DNA from: Anaeromassilibacillus senegalensis | GTDB lineage: Bacteria; Bacillota; Clostridia; Oscillospirales; Acutalibacteraceae | DNA length: 64,000 nucleotides | Direction: 5' to 3' | Assembly: GCF_001261775.1 (NCBI RefSeq) | Contig: NZ_LN868538.1 | Location: 62,001 to 126,000 of the forward strand | Shown: piece after piece, positions 62,775 through 64,000 of the stretch | How positions within the stretch are numbered: position 1 is the first letter of the stretch | How the letters are laid out: the number at the start of each line of letters is the position of its first letter | The notes under the pieces: model-generated | Told to the model about the DNA's origin: nothing | Database searches by the model: none | What the model saw: only the letters and a program-made list of their open reading frames with translations | Translations under genes and position numbers: made by a program

Positions 62775-63428
62775 TTATATTCCCAGGACGTCCTTAAACC
62801 GGCTGCATAAATCCCCCACCTTGGAAAATGCCTGCGAGATATTGTATTTTTCATCGAGCCAGGCCGCCACATCTGCCGCAATGTCCATATCGCGCACAAA
62901 CTCGTCCCCATCCTGCACCACCGCCGTGGACGTCACCGTAACGGGGATTTCCTTTGGAAACTTTACAAAGCTCAGGTCCACCGGCATGGGGATGGTGCGG
63001 GTGGCGGTGATGGAGATTTCCTTATAGATTACATAATTGGTCACGCTGTATTCCACCTTCAGCTCTCCCACCGGGTTTTGTATCCCGGAGGATTCCACGT
63101 GGGAAACGATGGCTTCCGCCTCCCCGCCGTCCTCCCCGGAACCGATTGCGTGGAACAGCGCGGCGTACACATTGTCCAAATCCTTTTTATTCCGCACCCA
63201 CTCGTAGCCCGTCCCCTCCGCGTCGCAGTCCAGCCAGGTATCGCTGCGCTGGACCGCGATGGCTGTCGCGGCATATTGGGTGGCTCGTTGGAGCAGTGCC
63301 CGTGTGGGCAAATACATCGCCAGCAAAACCAGGCCGGCGTAAATCATAATCATAATGGGAAGGAGGATCGCCGCCTCCACAACGGCGCTCCCCCTGTTGT
63401 CTTTTTTCAATCGAAGCTTCCGCAGCAA
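62775..63428 (-). CDS. TadE-like pseudopilin
   Basis: 217 residues starting at a TTG (63428) six bases after GGAGGGGG. The N terminus NRGSAVVEAAILLPIMIMIY is the classical TadE motif with the Glu that precedes the hydrophobic helix. The rest is an outside domain. Lies between the Flp pilin and TadG-like genes. Confidence 0.88.
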   Translation of the reverse strand: MLRKLRLKKDNRGSAVVEAAILLPIMIMIYAGLVLLAMYLPTRALLQRATQYAATAIAVQRSDTWLDCDAEGTGYEWVRNKKDLDNVYAALFHAIGSGEDGGEAEAIVSHVESSGIQNPVGELKVEYSVTNYVIYKEISITATRTIPMPVDLSFVKFPKEIPVTVTSTAVVQDGDEFVRDMDIAADVAAWLDEKYNISQAFSKVGDLCSRFKDVLGI

Positions 63429-63458
63429 GACGGTCCCCCTCCTCTTCTCATTAACCTT

Positions 63459-63701
63459 TTATCCCCCGTCAGATGACATTGGCTTTATTCCAGATGCCTG
63501 ACTGGTCACATCTTTCCACATATCGTCTAACCAACCGCTCATCGCTCCCCACAGAAACACGACGGCCAACACAGCCACCAGGACGAGCAGAACGGCCACC
63601 ACGATTCCGTCAACTCCCCGCTCATCCTCCTTTAATTTCCGGAAGAATTCCCAAACATGCAGACGAGACGCAATGACCGCCTTGTCGAGTTTTTTCAACA
63701 T
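63459..63701 (-). CDS. Flp-type pilin
   Basis: 80 residues: a basic leader of some 30 residues (MLKKLDKAVIASRLHVWEFF), DERGVDGI processing context, then a hydrophobic helix (GIVVAVLLVLVAVLAVVFLW) and a short hydrophilic tail. This matches the small Flp1-like major pilin of Clostridia. The ATG at 63701 is preferred over upstream in-frame codons because of the purine-rich site just ahead. It should be cut by the A24 peptidase at 58848-59393. Confidence 0.82.
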   Translation of the reverse strand: MLKKLDKAVIASRLHVWEFFRKLKEDERGVDGIVVAVLLVLVAVLAVVFLWGAMSGWLDDMWKDVTSQASGIKPMSSDGG

Positions 63702-63741
63702 TGCTTTCCCCTCCTTTCGCACAGAACATTTATGTACTTCG

Positions 63742-64000
63742 TCACAAACCGCTGAAGTTTGTGATGACAGGTACCACAATCATGATGAGGATCGCGACAA
63801 AGAGCAGCATGGTGGGGATCATCAGCTTGGCATTTGCCTGTTCCGAATCCCGCTTGGCGGTATGCTGCCGCTCCTGCCACGCCTCGTGGGCCATGCTCTT
63901 GAGCAGCAGGCCGATCTCCGCGTTGCCTTTGGACAGGTTTTGGATCATCGCGGTGGCCAGCTTTGTGGTCTCTTTGGTAGAGCACCGATCAATAAAATTG
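63742..64000 (-). CDS. TadC-like pilus assembly membrane protein, C-terminal fragment
   Basis: The last 85 or so codons of a T2SS-F/TadC-type inner-membrane protein; the frame is open to the right edge. It shows a cytoplasmic stretch (LSKGNAEIGLLLKSMAHEAW, RDSEQANAKLMIP) followed by a final membrane helix, as at the end of TadB/TadC proteins. The rest of the Tad operon (ATPase, TadB) should lie beyond the window. Confidence 0.8.
   Translation of the reverse strand, partial: NFIDRCSTKETTKLATAMIQNLSKGNAEIGLLLKSMAHEAWQERQHTAKRDSEQANAKLMIPTMLLFVAILIMIVVPVITNFSGL

Noticed and set aside
1..64000. CRISPR array or tandem short repeats
   Set aside because: No regularly spaced direct repeats of 20-40 bases seen; the beta-helix and stalk repeats are protein-level and irregular.

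Overview
The window reads as the chromosome of a spore-forming, probably gut-associated member of the Clostridia (Oscillospirales-like; inferred, not proven). The pointers are a SpoVT sporulation regulator, a split glycine decarboxylase under a tandem glycine riboswitch, a class D sortase, a Clostridia-type Tad pilus locus, and very large secreted glycoside hydrolases with FIVAR-type tails. Ribosome binding sites are strong and purine-rich. I found no rRNA, tRNA, CRISPR array or intact insertion sequence.

Layout. (1) 1-3541, minus strand: glycine cleavage operon gcvT-gcvH-gcvPA-gcvPB (the last gene runs off the left edge), headed by a glycine riboswitch and an intrinsic terminator. (2) 3692-5772: a 94-residue Cys/Gly-rich protein behind a sigma-K-like promoter, then thymidine kinase and a DeoR-type regulator on the plus strand. 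(3) 25343 down to 5777, minus strand: a capsule/exopolysaccharide locus. It comprises an initiating sugar-phosphate transferase, CpsC/CpsD/CpsB phosphoregulation, a rhamnosyltransferase, flippase, polymerase, acyltransferase, two kinase-fold proteins, two GT4 glycosyltransferases and the complete dTDP-rhamnose pathway (rfbABDC). It is followed, with no clear terminator, by a four-gene sortase module. A 25-codon membrane-peptide gene lies divergently just upstream.

(4) 25666-28738: spoVT, then a tyrosine recombinase whose gene, promoter and terminator are enclosed by a 26-bp inverted repeat (24/26 matches). Next come a candidate small RNA and a divergent XRE regulator/58-residue protein pair with near-consensus promoters. 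(5) 29715-43774: two giant secreted hydrolases, one with two GH97 catalytic modules and one GH2 beta-galactosidase with a LamG domain inserted in its barrel. Both have the same promoter motif and share about 1.5 kb of nearly identical, indel-free 3' sequence encoding a helical stalk and a C-terminal domain. (6) 44581-48975: an M13 metallopeptidase lipoprotein and an OmpR/HK two-component system.

(7) 64000 down to 49416, minus strand: a Tad/Flp pilus operon. It has a TadC end fragment, Flp pilin, three TadE/TadG-like pseudopilins, a prepilin peptidase, a WG-repeat protein, an FHA protein, a 52-residue membrane peptide, a transmembrane Ser/Thr kinase with a propeller-like sensor, and a 1255-residue secreted repeat protein. 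Together the window is dominated by cell-surface biology: polysaccharide synthesis, sortase anchoring, secreted glycan degradation and pili, with phospho-signalling (CpsB/D, two-component system, Ser/Thr kinase-FHA) attached to each. The best candidates for something undescribed are the self-enclosed recombinase element, the twin hydrolases with a homogenised tail and common promoter code, and the kinase/FHA-coupled pilus.
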